Source of the DNA: Robiginitomaculum sp.
GTDB lineage: Bacteria; Pseudomonadota; Alphaproteobacteria; Caulobacterales; Maricaulaceae
Reading direction: 5' to 3'
NCBI GenBank assembly: GCA_002733495.1
Contig: NVVV01000001.1
Location: 24,158-88,157, forward strand
Length of the DNA: 64,000 bases
Shown here: piece by piece, positions 36,650 through 45,604 of the stretch
Position numbering within the stretch: position 1 is the first letter of the stretch
Layout of the letters: every line of letters starts with the position of its first letter
Program-made: the position numbers and the translations under genes
Notes under the pieces: generated by a model
The model's input: the letters and a program-made list of their open reading frames with translations, nothing else
What the model was told of the DNA's origin: nothing
Database searches by the model: none

Positions 36650-37312
36650 TTAGACAGGCTCGTCTATGCGTTGCGGCGTGGGCAAGGGCGCCCCATAGAG
36701 AAAAAGCGCCGCGCGCAGGGCCATGGCGGAGCCTTGCGCCATCATTAGCGCCGCAAAAACTGGAATGGCGGTTTTTAGCAAATACACCATAGGCAGGCCA
36801 CTGGCCTCAGCCGAGCCTTCTTTGAATACCCATGCCCGGGCTGCAAAAGCACCGCCATACTTAAAAATCAGGATAGCCACCGGCATCAGCAAAAACGTTG
36901 TGCCCAGTATATCGACAATGGCCTGCCCCCGCGCCGAGAGCTTTTCATAAAGAATATCGACCCGCACATGGCCGTCGGTCATCAAGGTGGCCGGTGCCGC
37001 CAGAAGAAACAAAAGTGCATACATATAAATGATGGATTCTTGTGCCTTAATGGCGCTAACCCCAAACACATAACGGGTGACAACCAAGGCCGCGACGCCA
37101 AGCGCCATGGTCACGGCCAACCATTTGCTAGCCTCGATAATGCTCGTGCTTAGCCCGTCAATGAAATGCACGATCAGATGCGCCGGACGTACTAGCGCAT
37201 TTACCTGCCGCCCCAAAAGGCTCAATATGAACAGGCCATAAGCCAGCAGCAATAAGGGTTGTGCCCATAAAATGGCCCAACTCAATGGTGTATTTGCAAA
37301 GAGAAAACCCAT
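36650..37312 (-). CDS. TRAP transporter small permease (DctQ type)
   Basis: A 220-residue membrane protein with about five hydrophobic segments. The DctQ core includes KWLAVTMALGVAALVVTRYVFG and PATLMTDGHVRVDILYEKLS, with the conserved VDI. It is longer than typical DctQ because of an extra N-terminal helix pair. Its start shares one base with the dctP stop; dctM follows after 3 bases. Confidence 0.9.
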   Translation of the reverse strand: MGFLFANTPLSWAILWAQPLLLLAYGLFILSLLGRQVNALVRPAHLIVHFIDGLSTSIIEASKWLAVTMALGVAALVVTRYVFGVSAIKAQESIIYMYALLFLLAAPATLMTDGHVRVDILYEKLSARGQAIVDILGTTFLLMPVAILIFKYGGAFAARAWVFKEGSAEASGLPMVYLLKTAIPVFAALMMAQGSAMALRAALFLYGAPLPTPQRIDEPV

Positions 37313-38448
37313 TAAAACCCGGCGAGAGCACGCAGACGCAAATATGGCCCGTCCGAAACCTGTGCCCAGGCGCTGGCTTCGCTCAAAGCGGTCATATAGC
37401 TGTCGAGAATGGCCCTGGTTTCCGGATCACTCTGCCCAACTTCGGCCAGCACTTTGCGCGTTGCAACGCCAAGGGCCTTCCATATCTCATCTGAGAAATT
37501 GCGAACCTCTACCCCGTACTCATCTCGCAAGGTTTTCAGGGCTTTGGCATTTTGCCAGCTATATTGCGCCAAAGAGGAAGACATGGTCCAGCCGCAGGAC
37601 CCCTTAACGGCCATCTGCTCTTGCGACGTCAGGCTGTTCCAGACCTCAAGGTTAAAGCCCAGTGACACGGTTGAGCCCGGCTCATGAAAACCGGGACCAT
37701 AATAATAGGGCGCTTCACGATAAAACCCAAAGGCCAGATCATTCCACGGCCCCACCCATTCGGTGGCGTCAATGGCCCCTGATTGCAAGGCCTGATAAAT
37801 CGCTCCGCCGGCCAGCAATTTTGGCGACACACCCAATTCGCGCATCACATCGCCGCCAAAGCCGGGAATGCGCATAATCAAGCCCTTCAGATCATCCAGC
37901 GTGTTAATCTCTTTTTTGAACCAGCCACCCATCTGGTGCCCGGTTGAGCCAGCCGGAAAGGCAATCAGGTTAAAGCGCGCCGAGAGCTTGTCCCACAGCG
38001 CCCGGCCCCCGCCATGATCAACCCAACCCAATTGCTCCACCGCAGTCATGCCAAAGGGCACAGCGGTAAAAAAGGCAAAGCCCTTGGACTTGCCGACCCA
38101 GTAATATTCTGAGGCGTGATACATATCCGCAGCGCCCGAAGACACCGCATCAAATTCTTCATGAGCAGGCACCAATTCACCCGCTGCATACAGCTTTACC
38201 GCCAATGTCCCGCCAGATAGAATGCCTATATTTTGCGAGATTTCTTCGGCGGCAGTCCCAAGCCCCGGAAAGTTCTTTGGCCAGGACGTGACCATGCGCA
38301 AAGTGCGTGTTTTTTTGCGTAACACCGCAGGTGACGCCGGTGAGTTCCCCGAATCTTCACCAGATTTTACCCCTTGCGGTGCGCCGCAGGCGGCCAATGC
38401 CGCGCCCAGCCCCAGGCTGCCCGCAGTCAGTAAAGTTCTTCTTTTCAT
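37312..38448 (-). CDS. TRAP transporter substrate-binding protein (TakP-like)
   Basis: A 378-residue periplasmic binding protein. The start MKRRTLLTAGSLGLGAALAACG carries a twin basic, hydrophobic signal with a lipobox-like LAAC. The mature part matches the DctP family of the 2-oxoacid branch: SWPKNFPG, LVPAHEEFDAVSSGAADMYH and GAIDATEWVGPWND, with the WVGPWND segment next to the ligand site. Uptake of a 2-oxoacid is likely from the family, not shown. Its ATG overlaps the bpt stop. Confidence 0.9.
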   Translation of the reverse strand: MKRRTLLTAGSLGLGAALAACGAPQGVKSGEDSGNSPASPAVLRKKTRTLRMVTSWPKNFPGLGTAAEEISQNIGILSGGTLAVKLYAAGELVPAHEEFDAVSSGAADMYHASEYYWVGKSKGFAFFTAVPFGMTAVEQLGWVDHGGGRALWDKLSARFNLIAFPAGSTGHQMGGWFKKEINTLDDLKGLIMRIPGFGGDVMRELGVSPKLLAGGAIYQALQSGAIDATEWVGPWNDLAFGFYREAPYYYGPGFHEPGSTVSLGFNLEVWNSLTSQEQMAVKGSCGWTMSSSLAQYSWQNAKALKTLRDEYGVEVRNFSDEIWKALGVATRKVLAEVGQSDPETRAILDSYMTALSEASAWAQVSDGPYLRLRALAGF

Positions 38449-39176
38449 GCTGTGTCCTGCTCCAGAATTTCCCAGCCATCGGGGCGTAAAACTTCAAGGG
38501 GTTTGTATTGCGCTTTATAGCGCATCTTGTCACTGTCCTGCACCCAAAACCCAAGATAAACGTAAGGAAGGTTGCACTGTACCGCCTGATCCACATGATC
38601 AAGGATCATATAAACGCCAAGCGATCGCGCCGCCGCAGCGGGTTCAAAAAAACTGTAGACCATTGACGGGCCATCGCTGAGTAAATCCACAAGCGCAGCG
38701 CCCAGTAGTTTGCCGTTTTTATCGCGATACTCGCTCACCTGACTACGCGCGGCGGTGTCCTCGATCATACTCAAATAATCCGCATATGACATATCTTCCA
38801 TCCCGCCTTCCGGATGGCGCGCCCGAATGTAGCGCAACAACAAGGCATAGTGTTCATCACTGGCCAGGGCCGGGGTAATGGTACGCACCAGACCAGAGTT
38901 TTTACGATGAATGCGCCTTTGTGTGCGGTTCGGACGAAAGGCCGGGGCCTGAATGCGAACCGAGCGGCAAGCCGAACAGTGCTCGCAGGCCGGACGATAG
39001 ATAATATTCTGCGAGCGCCGAAAGCCTGCCTGTGTCAGGCTGTCATTCAGCTCTGGTCCGTCCAGCACATGCATATGAGTGAACAGCTTGCGTTCCATTT
39101 TTCCTGGCAGATACGGGCACGGCGCCGGGGCCGTTAGAAAAAACCGTAATTGCTTCAATGGAAACGGATGGGTCAT
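38445..39176 (-). CDS. bpt: Aspartate/glutamate leucyltransferase Bpt
   Basis: Adds Leu to proteins with N-terminal Asp or Glu, creating N-degrons for the ClpAP pathway. It is 243 residues. The CPYLPGKMERKLFTH start, RSQNIIYRPACEHCSACRSV with the clustered cysteines, and the C-terminal YLGFWVQDSDKMRYKAQYKP are characteristic. It lies between the SLC13 gene and the TRAP genes on one strand. The other leucyltransferase, aat, is at 9841-10488. Confidence 0.94.
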   Translation of the reverse strand: MTHPFPLKQLRFFLTAPAPCPYLPGKMERKLFTHMHVLDGPELNDSLTQAGFRRSQNIIYRPACEHCSACRSVRIQAPAFRPNRTQRRIHRKNSGLVRTITPALASDEHYALLLRYIRARHPEGGMEDMSYADYLSMIEDTAARSQVSEYRDKNGKLLGAALVDLLSDGPSMVYSFFEPAAAARSLGVYMILDHVDQAVQCNLPYVYLGFWVQDSDKMRYKAQYKPLEVLRPDGWEILEQDTA

Positions 39177-39206
39177 AAGACTTGCAACGACTCACGATTA
39201 ACGTAC

Positions 39207-41054
39207 TCACAGACCAAAATAATACGGTGCCGCGAGTGCAAAAACCAGCCATAACACAACCACCAGAGGCCCGCCAACGCGCACATAGTCCATAAAGCGG
39301 TAATGCCCCGGCCCCATGACCAGCAAATTGGTCTGATAGGCAATTGGCGTGGCAAACGAGCAATTGGCCGCGTAAATTACCGTCATCACGGCGGCAACCG
39401 CCAGCTTGCTTTCCATTTCCGGGGTTTCGGCAAACTTAATGGCGGCATTGACCGCAATCGGGGCAAAGAGCACCGCCGTGGCCGCATTGGAAAGAATATT
39501 GGTCAGCACCGCGACCAACCCAAACATGCCAATCAGTAAAGCCACCGGCCCATAAGGCATGGCCGCATTAACCGCCGCATTGGCCATCATTTCGGCGGCG
39601 CCGCTTTCCTGCAAACTGGCCCCCATGGCAAAGGCGGCTCCGATCAAAAGATAGATACGCAAATCCAGTGCCCGTGCCGCCTGTCGTAAATTCAAACAGC
39701 CAAATGCCACCATGGCCACGGCCCCGGCCAGCGCCGCATCAACAATGGGCACAAATCCACTGGCGGCGGCCAAAATAACCGCCCCGAAGATCAGACGTGC
39801 CCGAAGGGCCAGACGAATATCGGGCACATCGGCCATGGACCACAGCAATACCAGCAAATTGCGGTCAAAGCGCATGGCGCGCAAATCCTTGCGCGCGCCA
39901 AACAGCAACAGATCATCCCCGGCCTGAAGCCGTATGGTGGATAGTTTCTGGCGCACCATTTGCGAGCGCCGCTGAATACCCAGAACAATACACCCCGTGC
40001 GCCCACGCAGGCCGATCTGGTCCAGCGTGCGCCCTTCATAGCGTGAACCCGGCGCAATAACGGCCTCGGTTATCGCCAATGCGCCCTCGGGATTGCCTTC
40101 GCCCTCATCACGGGCATTGGTACGCACCATGCCAGAGAGCATGCCCGGATCAGAGATCAAAAGATTGCTGAGCACTTTGCGCGTGGCCGCCACTGTCAAG
40201 ACATCGCCTTCTCGCAAGGTCGCCTCGGCCTCATAAGGCGGATAGAAAGTGCGCGATCCACGCTGGATCATACGTATAGTCAGGGTTTGCAATTGCGCAA
40301 ACATGCCAGCCACCGGCGCTTCGCCCAGATGCGGGTTTTTGGCGGTTATGACGATTTGCGCAATATATTGACGCCCTGAACTGCGCTCCTTTTGCTTGGC
40401 TTCACGCTTGGGCAAAAGGCGCACCCCAATCACCAGAAGATAGATCACTCCGGTAAAAGCCAACAGCAGGCCCATGGGGGCCAGAGAGAAAAAACCAAGT
40501 TCAATACCGTCCTGGCGTTTGAGAACATCAGCGACCAGAATATTGGTCGAGGAGCCGATCAAAGTCGTCATACCCGCCAGAATGGAAACATAGGAAAGCG
40601 GGATCATTACCCGCGAGGCCGATGTGCCCACCCGTGCCGCAATCGCCACCAGCACCGGAATAAACATCACTACCACGGGGGTGTTGTTGATAAAGGCGCT
40701 GATCAGCATAACAAAGCCAAAAAGCGCCCCCATGGTCAAAGTGGGGTGGCGATCATATGACGCGACCAGCGCCCTTGATGGGCCTTCCATTGCGCCGGTA
40801 TGGAACATCCCCTGCCCCACCACCAGCAATGCCAGAATGGCGATCAATGCCGGGTTGGCAAACCCGGCCAGAAGGTCTTCAGCACCAAACGTACTCTCTG
40901 GTGTTGGCCAGAGCTGAAAAATCAGCAAAAAAACAGCAATCGCTGCTGCCGAAACAAGCTCAATGGTGAAAAGCTCGAAGGCATAAAGTACAACGATGCC
41001 GGCCACGACGACCAGAATAAGGATCATCCGCAAAAGCTGTGGATCACTAAACAC
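39207..41054 (-). CDS. SLC13-family permease with RCK_C regulatory domains
   Basis: A 615-residue divalent anion:sodium symporter-type protein. Two hydrophobic halves (1-190 and about 400-615) flank a soluble middle with two TrkA-C (RCK_C) domains (about 215-300 and 305-390). The loop IMISAFINNTPVVVMFIPVL-like region near 115-135 contains the SNT-type motif NNTPVV, and the second half has LTNILSNAATAVL. Such proteins carry sulfate or dicarboxylates; which one is unknown here. bpt starts 30 bases downstream. Confidence 0.88.
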   Translation of the reverse strand: MFSDPQLLRMILILVVVAGIVVLYAFELFTIELVSAAAIAVFLLIFQLWPTPESTFGAEDLLAGFANPALIAILALLVVGQGMFHTGAMEGPSRALVASYDRHPTLTMGALFGFVMLISAFINNTPVVVMFIPVLVAIAARVGTSASRVMIPLSYVSILAGMTTLIGSSTNILVADVLKRQDGIELGFFSLAPMGLLLAFTGVIYLLVIGVRLLPKREAKQKERSSGRQYIAQIVITAKNPHLGEAPVAGMFAQLQTLTIRMIQRGSRTFYPPYEAEATLREGDVLTVAATRKVLSNLLISDPGMLSGMVRTNARDEGEGNPEGALAITEAVIAPGSRYEGRTLDQIGLRGRTGCIVLGIQRRSQMVRQKLSTIRLQAGDDLLLFGARKDLRAMRFDRNLLVLLWSMADVPDIRLALRARLIFGAVILAAASGFVPIVDAALAGAVAMVAFGCLNLRQAARALDLRIYLLIGAAFAMGASLQESGAAEMMANAAVNAAMPYGPVALLIGMFGLVAVLTNILSNAATAVLFAPIAVNAAIKFAETPEMESKLAVAAVMTVIYAANCSFATPIAYQTNLLVMGPGHYRFMDYVRVGGPLVVVLWLVFALAAPYYFGL

Positions 41055-41112
41055 CAGGGCTGTTCCTTTCCTTTGGCCACTTTCCTTTGGCCATTACCAT
41101 GAATCACAACTG

Positions 41113-41895
41113 ATGGTTTACGCTTTCATAGTGGATAACGAAGGTCTAAGCTTTGCAAGCCTTATATGGAGAGACGGTGTGCGCAATGCCCTTGGCTTTT
41201 TTGTTGCTTTTGCCCTGATTGTTGCAGCCCTGATGTTAGGCATTGGGCTATTGGCCCCAAACTTTCTGCCCAGCACAGATGATCGTGGGCAGTTTGTGTA
41301 TTTAATCATCCTGATCGCCATGATCAGCACCGGCATTATTGGCGGCACGCGGGCCAATTTCGGCCTGGCCGTGCGCCAAGCCGTTATATGGGTGGGCATT
41401 TTCCTGCTGCTGATTACCTCATATGCGTTTCGGGGTGATTTCGCGCTGATCAAAGACCGCATACTGGCTGAATTGATGCCTTCGCAGGCGCAATCAATTG
41501 CCAGTGAAGACGGGCAGACGATCACGGGGTCTGCCGTGGCCATTCGCAAGGCCAGTGACGGGCATTTTTGGGCCGAAGGCCGGGTCAACAACACCCATGT
41601 GCGCTTTATGGTTGATACCGGAGCCAGCGCCGTTGCCCTGACATTGGCTGATGCCCGCCGGATCGGCTTTGGGGAAGAGGATTTGCGTTACACGGTCCTG
41701 GTCAACACCGCCTCTGGCCAGACCTTCGCCGCCCCGGTTACGTTACGCAGGCTCAGCATTGGTGGCCTTATCGTGTCTGATGTGCGCGCTTTGGTTATCA
41801 AAGACGGGCTGGATACGTCTCTTTTGGGCATGAGTTATCTTGGCCGACTTTCGCGCTTTGAGGCCAGCAAAAATCAGCTCATCTTACGCCGCTAA
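41113..41895 (+). CDS. Membrane-anchored retropepsin-like aspartic protease
   Basis: A 260-residue protein with N-terminal membrane segments (about 25-50, 58-78 and 86-103) and a C-terminal aspartic protease domain. MVDTGASAVAL holds the catalytic Asp, and LLGMSYLGRLSRFE is the typical family end. It matches the TIGR02281 clan AA family found in alphaproteobacteria; one such domain is half an active site, so it should act as a dimer. The start is taken at the ATG at 41113; upstream in-frame sequence has no membrane character. Its last 12 bases overlap the convergent TauE gene. Confidence 0.85.
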   Translation: MVYAFIVDNEGLSFASLIWRDGVRNALGFFVAFALIVAALMLGIGLLAPNFLPSTDDRGQFVYLIILIAMISTGIIGGTRANFGLAVRQAVIWVGIFLLLITSYAFRGDFALIKDRILAELMPSQAQSIASEDGQTITGSAVAIRKASDGHFWAEGRVNNTHVRFMVDTGASAVALTLADARRIGFGEEDLRYTVLVNTASGQTFAAPVTLRRLSIGGLIVSDVRALVIKDGLDTSLLGMSYLGRLSRFEASKNQLILRR

Positions 41896-42729
41896 TACAT
41901 GATAAGCGGTCAGGGCATCGCGCAGCATCATCACCCCAGCCACAAACATGAGAACAGCAAACAACCGCCGCAAGGTTTTAACCGGCAGAGCATGGGCCGC
42001 CGCCACCCCAAGGGGGGCCATAAGCGCCGTTAGCGTCGCGATAAAAACAAAGCCGGCCAAATTCATATAGCCCACAGAGAAAATCGGCAGGCCCTTCACC
42101 TGCCACCCTGCCACGATGAAGCCCAGTGTCGCCGGCACCCCAATGGCCGCGCCAAAACCCGCCGCTGTGCCCACAGCCCGGTGAATGGGCTTGCCACACA
42201 TGGTCATCACCAAAACCCCAAACACCCCGCCGCCAATACCCGCCATGGCGGAAAATAGGCCAATGAGGCTGGCGATAATGGCGCTGGGCACTCTACCCGG
42301 CATGGTATCGCGCAAGCGCCAGTCTGGCTGGCCAAAACCCATTTGAAGGGAAATCAGCATGATGAATATGCCAAACCCCAGCGTTAGCGCTTCACCGGGG
42401 GCCGCACTGGCGGCAAAGGCACCGACAAAGGCACCGGCCATAATCCACGGCACCCAGGCCTTTAAAATCCGCACATCCACCGCGCCGCGTCGATAGTGCA
42501 ACAGAACTGACCGCATGGATGTGGTAATAATTGTTGCCAGAGATGTGGCCACGGCGGCCTTCATGCGCACATCATCATCAATGTCCAAAAGGCCAAAGAC
42601 CGCATAAAGCGCCGGGACAATGACCACACCGCCGCCCACACCAAACATGCCTGCAATCAGCCCGGCGAAGGCCCCGGCCCCAATAAGGGCAAGGATCATC
42701 ATCCAGTGTTCCGCAATTATACTCATCAT
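41884..42729 (-). CDS. TauE/SafE-family membrane permease
   Basis: A 281-residue protein with eight or so hydrophobic segments. GMFGVGGGVVIVPALY (27-42) and its counterpart AMAGIGGGVFGVLVMTM are the duplicated glycine-rich motifs of the family, which exports sulfite, sulfonates or other organic anions. Coupled to dusA upstream by a 4-base overlap; the biological link to dusA is unclear. Confidence 0.9.
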   Translation of the reverse strand: MMSIIAEHWMMILALIGAGAFAGLIAGMFGVGGGVVIVPALYAVFGLLDIDDDVRMKAAVATSLATIITTSMRSVLLHYRRGAVDVRILKAWVPWIMAGAFVGAFAASAAPGEALTLGFGIFIMLISLQMGFGQPDWRLRDTMPGRVPSAIIASLIGLFSAMAGIGGGVFGVLVMTMCGKPIHRAVGTAAGFGAAIGVPATLGFIVAGWQVKGLPIFSVGYMNLAGFVFIATLTALMAPLGVAAAHALPVKTLRRLFAVLMFVAGVMMLRDALTAYHVLAA

Positions 42730-43715
42730 GCTGCCCAGCTTTCACCCAAAACGGCACCGGCGGCCCGGGCAATCACCTCTGGCCCTGCCCCGGGTCTTGG
42801 GGCGTCTTCGGATAAAGTGCGTCGCCAGGCCCGCGCGCCCGGCTCTCCGGCAAACAAGCCAAGAATATGCCGGGTAATCGCATGCAAGGGGACTCCCTTG
42901 GCAATTTGCTGCCCGGCATAAACCATCATGGCTTCCAACACCGCTTCTGGGTCAGGGCGTTGCCCGGATTTTCCAAATACCTTTTCATCCACATCAGCCA
43001 AAACCCATGGCGTGTGATACGCCGCACGGCCAAGCATGGCCCCATCCAGCGCGGCGCTTTCTGCCAGTGCGTGATCTACATCCGCCAAACCACCATTCAG
43101 AATAATGCGCAGATCCGGGCGTGCGGCTTTGATGGTGCGCACCAGATCATAATCCAGCGGTGGAATGGTGCGGTTATCTTTGGGGCTAAGCCCCTTTAGC
43201 CAGGCCTTGCGCGCATGAATGATAAAGGTCTTGCATGGTGCCGCAGCAACAATATCAATAAAGGCAGGCAAGCTTTGCTCTGCCTCCTGCTCATCAATAC
43301 CGATACGGCATTTGACCGTCACAGGCACCGAAACAACCGTCTGCATAGCCGCCACACACTCAGCAACCAGTTCGGGCTGTGCCATCAGCGCCGCCCCAAA
43401 CGCCCCGGACTGAACCCTGTCTGATGGGCAGCCAACATTTAAATTGATCTCGCCGTAACCTGCATCTTCGGCCAGCTTGGCGGCCTGGGCCAGCTCATCT
43501 GGCTCCGCACCGCCTAATTGCACAGCCACCGGATACTCGCTTGCATCAAAGTGCAACAGTTTTTCCGCATCCCCATGGATCAAAGCCTTGGCGGTAATCA
43601 TCTCCGTATACAGCAAAGCGTGGCAGCTTAACTGGCGATGAAAAAACCGGCAATGCCGGTCGGTCCAATCCATCATCGGGGCAATTGAAAATCTATGGGC
43701 GTTTACTGGTTCCAT
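42726..43715 (-). CDS. dusA: tRNA-dihydrouridine synthase A
   Basis: FMN enzyme reducing uridines 20 and 20a in the tRNA D-loop. It is 329 residues. IAPMMDWTDRHCRFFHR (11-27) is the DusA-type start, VAVQLGG (64-70) and NLNVGCPSDRVQSGAFGAAL carry the FMN contacts and catalytic C96. The 200-base AT-rich gap upstream separates it from the divergent GspG-like gene. Confidence 0.95.
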   Translation of the reverse strand: MEPVNAHRFSIAPMMDWTDRHCRFFHRQLSCHALLYTEMITAKALIHGDAEKLLHFDASEYPVAVQLGGAEPDELAQAAKLAEDAGYGEINLNVGCPSDRVQSGAFGAALMAQPELVAECVAAMQTVVSVPVTVKCRIGIDEQEAEQSLPAFIDIVAAAPCKTFIIHARKAWLKGLSPKDNRTIPPLDYDLVRTIKAARPDLRIILNGGLADVDHALAESAALDGAMLGRAAYHTPWVLADVDEKVFGKSGQRPDPEAVLEAMMVYAGQQIAKGVPLHAITRHILGLFAGEPGARAWRRTLSEDAPRPGAGPEVIARAAGAVLGESWAA

Positions 43716-43913
43716 TGTTCTCTTATGGGCCGTATCAATGAGAATTTCAAAACGAAAACCTACTTAACAAACATGTTGCCTTTGCGTGAATACGAAGCCT
43801 TATTTGCAATGAGCGTTTCAAAACTACACATATTTTGCGGTATAACAATTGCATTTACACCGACTAATGTTGTATAAAAAACGCGTTATTTAACGAGGGC
43901 GCGTTGCGTAGCG

Positions 43914-44393
43914 TTGGAGGTGGCCCTGTCTCAGTTTGATACATCACTCTATGAAGAAAACCCTGTTTTTTCCGTAAAGCGGCCTGGGTTATTTTCTTCC
44001 TATGCGCCGTCACAGCTTGCGACAGCTATCCTCAGCGTTGGTGCGCTGACGATGATCGCAGCGATTAACATCCTTCCGGCCCAGTATGATGCCCGTCACA
44101 AGAAAGTCATAAGCGATATTGTGCAACTGGACCAAGGCATTAGAGAATATGTCCGTATCCACAAGCAATTGCCAACCAATGCACAAGGTGTCCGGGCGCT
44201 GGCTGAGTTTGTGCCTTTGACAAAAGACCCGTGGGGCAATGCTTATCAGTATGTTTATCACGCTGGCGAAGGCCGGTATGACATTTTTTCCCTTGGTAAG
44301 GACGGCAAACCGGGTGGCCTAGGCAAAGCAAGAGATATTCGCCGTCCCGACTTAATAGCGCAAAATGACCAGCGCCGTGGCGGCCAGCAATAA
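43914..44393 (+). CDS. GspG-like pseudopilin-domain protein without prepilin signal
   Basis: A protein of up to 159 residues. Its C-terminal half matches the major pseudopilin GspG: SDIVQLDQGIREYVR, then LPTNAQGVRAL, then DPWGNAYQYVY with YDIFSLGKDGKPGG, the calcium-site loop. But the N-terminus is a hydrophilic tail of about 30 residues before one membrane helix (about 35-53), and there is no Gly-Phe-Thr-Leu-(Ile/Leu)-Glu prepilin peptidase site. No other secretion genes are near. The start is TTG (43914), GTG (43920) or CTG (43926); a GGAGG at 43916-43920 would fit the CTG best. The 3' end overlaps the convergent LysE gene by 42 bases. Confidence 0.75.
   Translation: MEVALSQFDTSLYEENPVFSVKRPGLFSSYAPSQLATAILSVGALTMIAAINILPAQYDARHKKVISDIVQLDQGIREYVRIHKQLPTNAQGVRALAEFVPLTKDPWGNAYQYVYHAGEGRYDIFSLGKDGKPGGLGKARDIRRPDLIAQNDQRRGGQQ
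43916..43920 (+). promoter_or_regulatory. Strong Shine-Dalgarno sequence before a non-ATG start
   Basis: GGAGG is five bases upstream of an in-frame CTG (43926-43928). The in-frame TTG (43914) and GTG (43920) overlap this element, so neither is placed for it. There is no in-frame ATG anywhere near the N-terminus, so a non-ATG start is unavoidable. Confidence 0.5.
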
Positions 44394-44972
44394 ACCCATC
44401 ACCAGATTTAAAATCACGGCTGATCGACCGCTGGACATATAGCGGTTCAAAAAACTGCCTGCCAGAGTCCAGGTGGTTGACGAGACTATGCCGAAACAAA
44501 AAAACGTCCCGCCAATAATTAACGCTCGCATAGCAGCCGCATCAGCAAGCCCGATATAGACTCCGGCGCTGGATATACTCATCACCAATGCCTTGGGGTT
44601 TGCCAGTTGAAACAATGCCGCTTCATGTAGATTAAACGGTCGCGATCTGGCTTTTATCCCGGATATTTCGCTTACCTTATCCATGTTCCGGGCGGCAATA
44701 AAAAACTGCAAAGCAAGCCAGAAAAGCCAGATAGCGCCAAGCACTTTCACCCCGGTGACCAGCCAAGGTTGATTTTGCATAATGACGCCAAGACCAAAAA
44801 CAGAGGCCACCAGCATGGCAACAAAACCAAGCTGAACGCCAATAATATGTATCACGGTGCGCCGCCAACCAAATAGCGCACCGGACGACATAAGAAGGAA
44901 GTTATTTGGTCCCGGCGTCATCGTCGTGGCAAAGGCAAAGCCTAGCAAGGATAGAAAAAGCGTTATGTCCAT
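44352..44972 (-). CDS. LysE-family amino-acid exporter
   Basis: A 206-residue inner-membrane protein with six hydrophobic segments. The TPGPNNFLLMSSGALFGWRR stretch (19-38) is the LysE/RhtB signature. It probably exports an amino acid or derivative; a link to cysteine or sulfur metabolites is suggested only by its place at the end of the cys operon. It begins 5 bases after the DUF998 gene. Confidence 0.9.
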   Translation of the reverse strand: MDITLFLSLLGFAFATTMTPGPNNFLLMSSGALFGWRRTVIHIIGVQLGFVAMLVASVFGLGVIMQNQPWLVTGVKVLGAIWLFWLALQFFIAARNMDKVSEISGIKARSRPFNLHEAALFQLANPKALVMSISSAGVYIGLADAAAMRALIIGGTFFCFGIVSSTTWTLAGSFLNRYMSSGRSAVILNLVMGLLLAATALVILRY

Positions 44973-44977
44973 CTTGT

Positions 44978-45604
44978 CTAGGTTTCAATTTCGGTTTTAT
45001 CCAGCGATGGCTGCCAAAAAACGGCATAAACAAACCAGGCAACCAGCATGTATTCCGCCAATCTTTGCCACGCGCCTTTCCATTCGCTCATTTCTAGTGA
45101 CAGCATCATAACAAAACCCAAAATAACCATGCTAACTGTGAACAAGGTGGCATTAGCAAAAGCGCGAGATGCCTGTTTGCGTGTTGCAAAATAAATCAAT
45201 AAAAGGCCTGTAATTGCGCCTGTGTATTCAATCAAGCCACCCAGATTATGTAAGGCTTGGCGACCTGTTCCCTGCTCAGGACATCCGGCATCACAGTGGA
45301 AGAAAAAAGCTCCCAAATATCCAATGGCAATGCCTAAAAGAAAAAGGATTCCCAGCCTTGCCATTGGGAAATTAGAAAACTTTTGGTATAGCGCAAAAAC
45401 CAGAATAATAACGGCCAAACCAATGGGCAGAAAACTGCCATAATTAATGAGCATTGCGTGCGGTGCCCCAATGGCACCAAGTTCACTTAAATAGTTCCCG
45501 ATGGGGGAATAGCCATCCTGTATGACCCCTACTATTTCTGGCAGTAAAACACCCGAACCAAAAAGAACTAAAAGAGAAAACCAGCTTAAATATTTCACCA
45601 TCAA
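44978..45604 (-). CDS. DUF998 membrane protein
   Basis: A 208-residue protein with about six membrane segments, matching DUF998: QDGYSPIGNYLSELGAIGAP near 29-48 and FFHCDAGCPEQG near 101-112 are typical. Function unknown. Its ATG overlaps the cysQ stop (ATGA), so it is translated with the sulfate-assimilation genes. Its composition is somewhat more AT-rich than cysQ. Confidence 0.8.
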   Translation of the reverse strand: MMVKYLSWFSLLVLFGSGVLLPEIVGVIQDGYSPIGNYLSELGAIGAPHAMLINYGSFLPIGLAVIILVFALYQKFSNFPMARLGILFLLGIAIGYLGAFFFHCDAGCPEQGTGRQALHNLGGLIEYTGAITGLLLIYFATRKQASRAFANATLFTVSMVILGFVMMLSLEMSEWKGAWQRLAEYMLVAWFVYAVFWQPSLDKTEIET

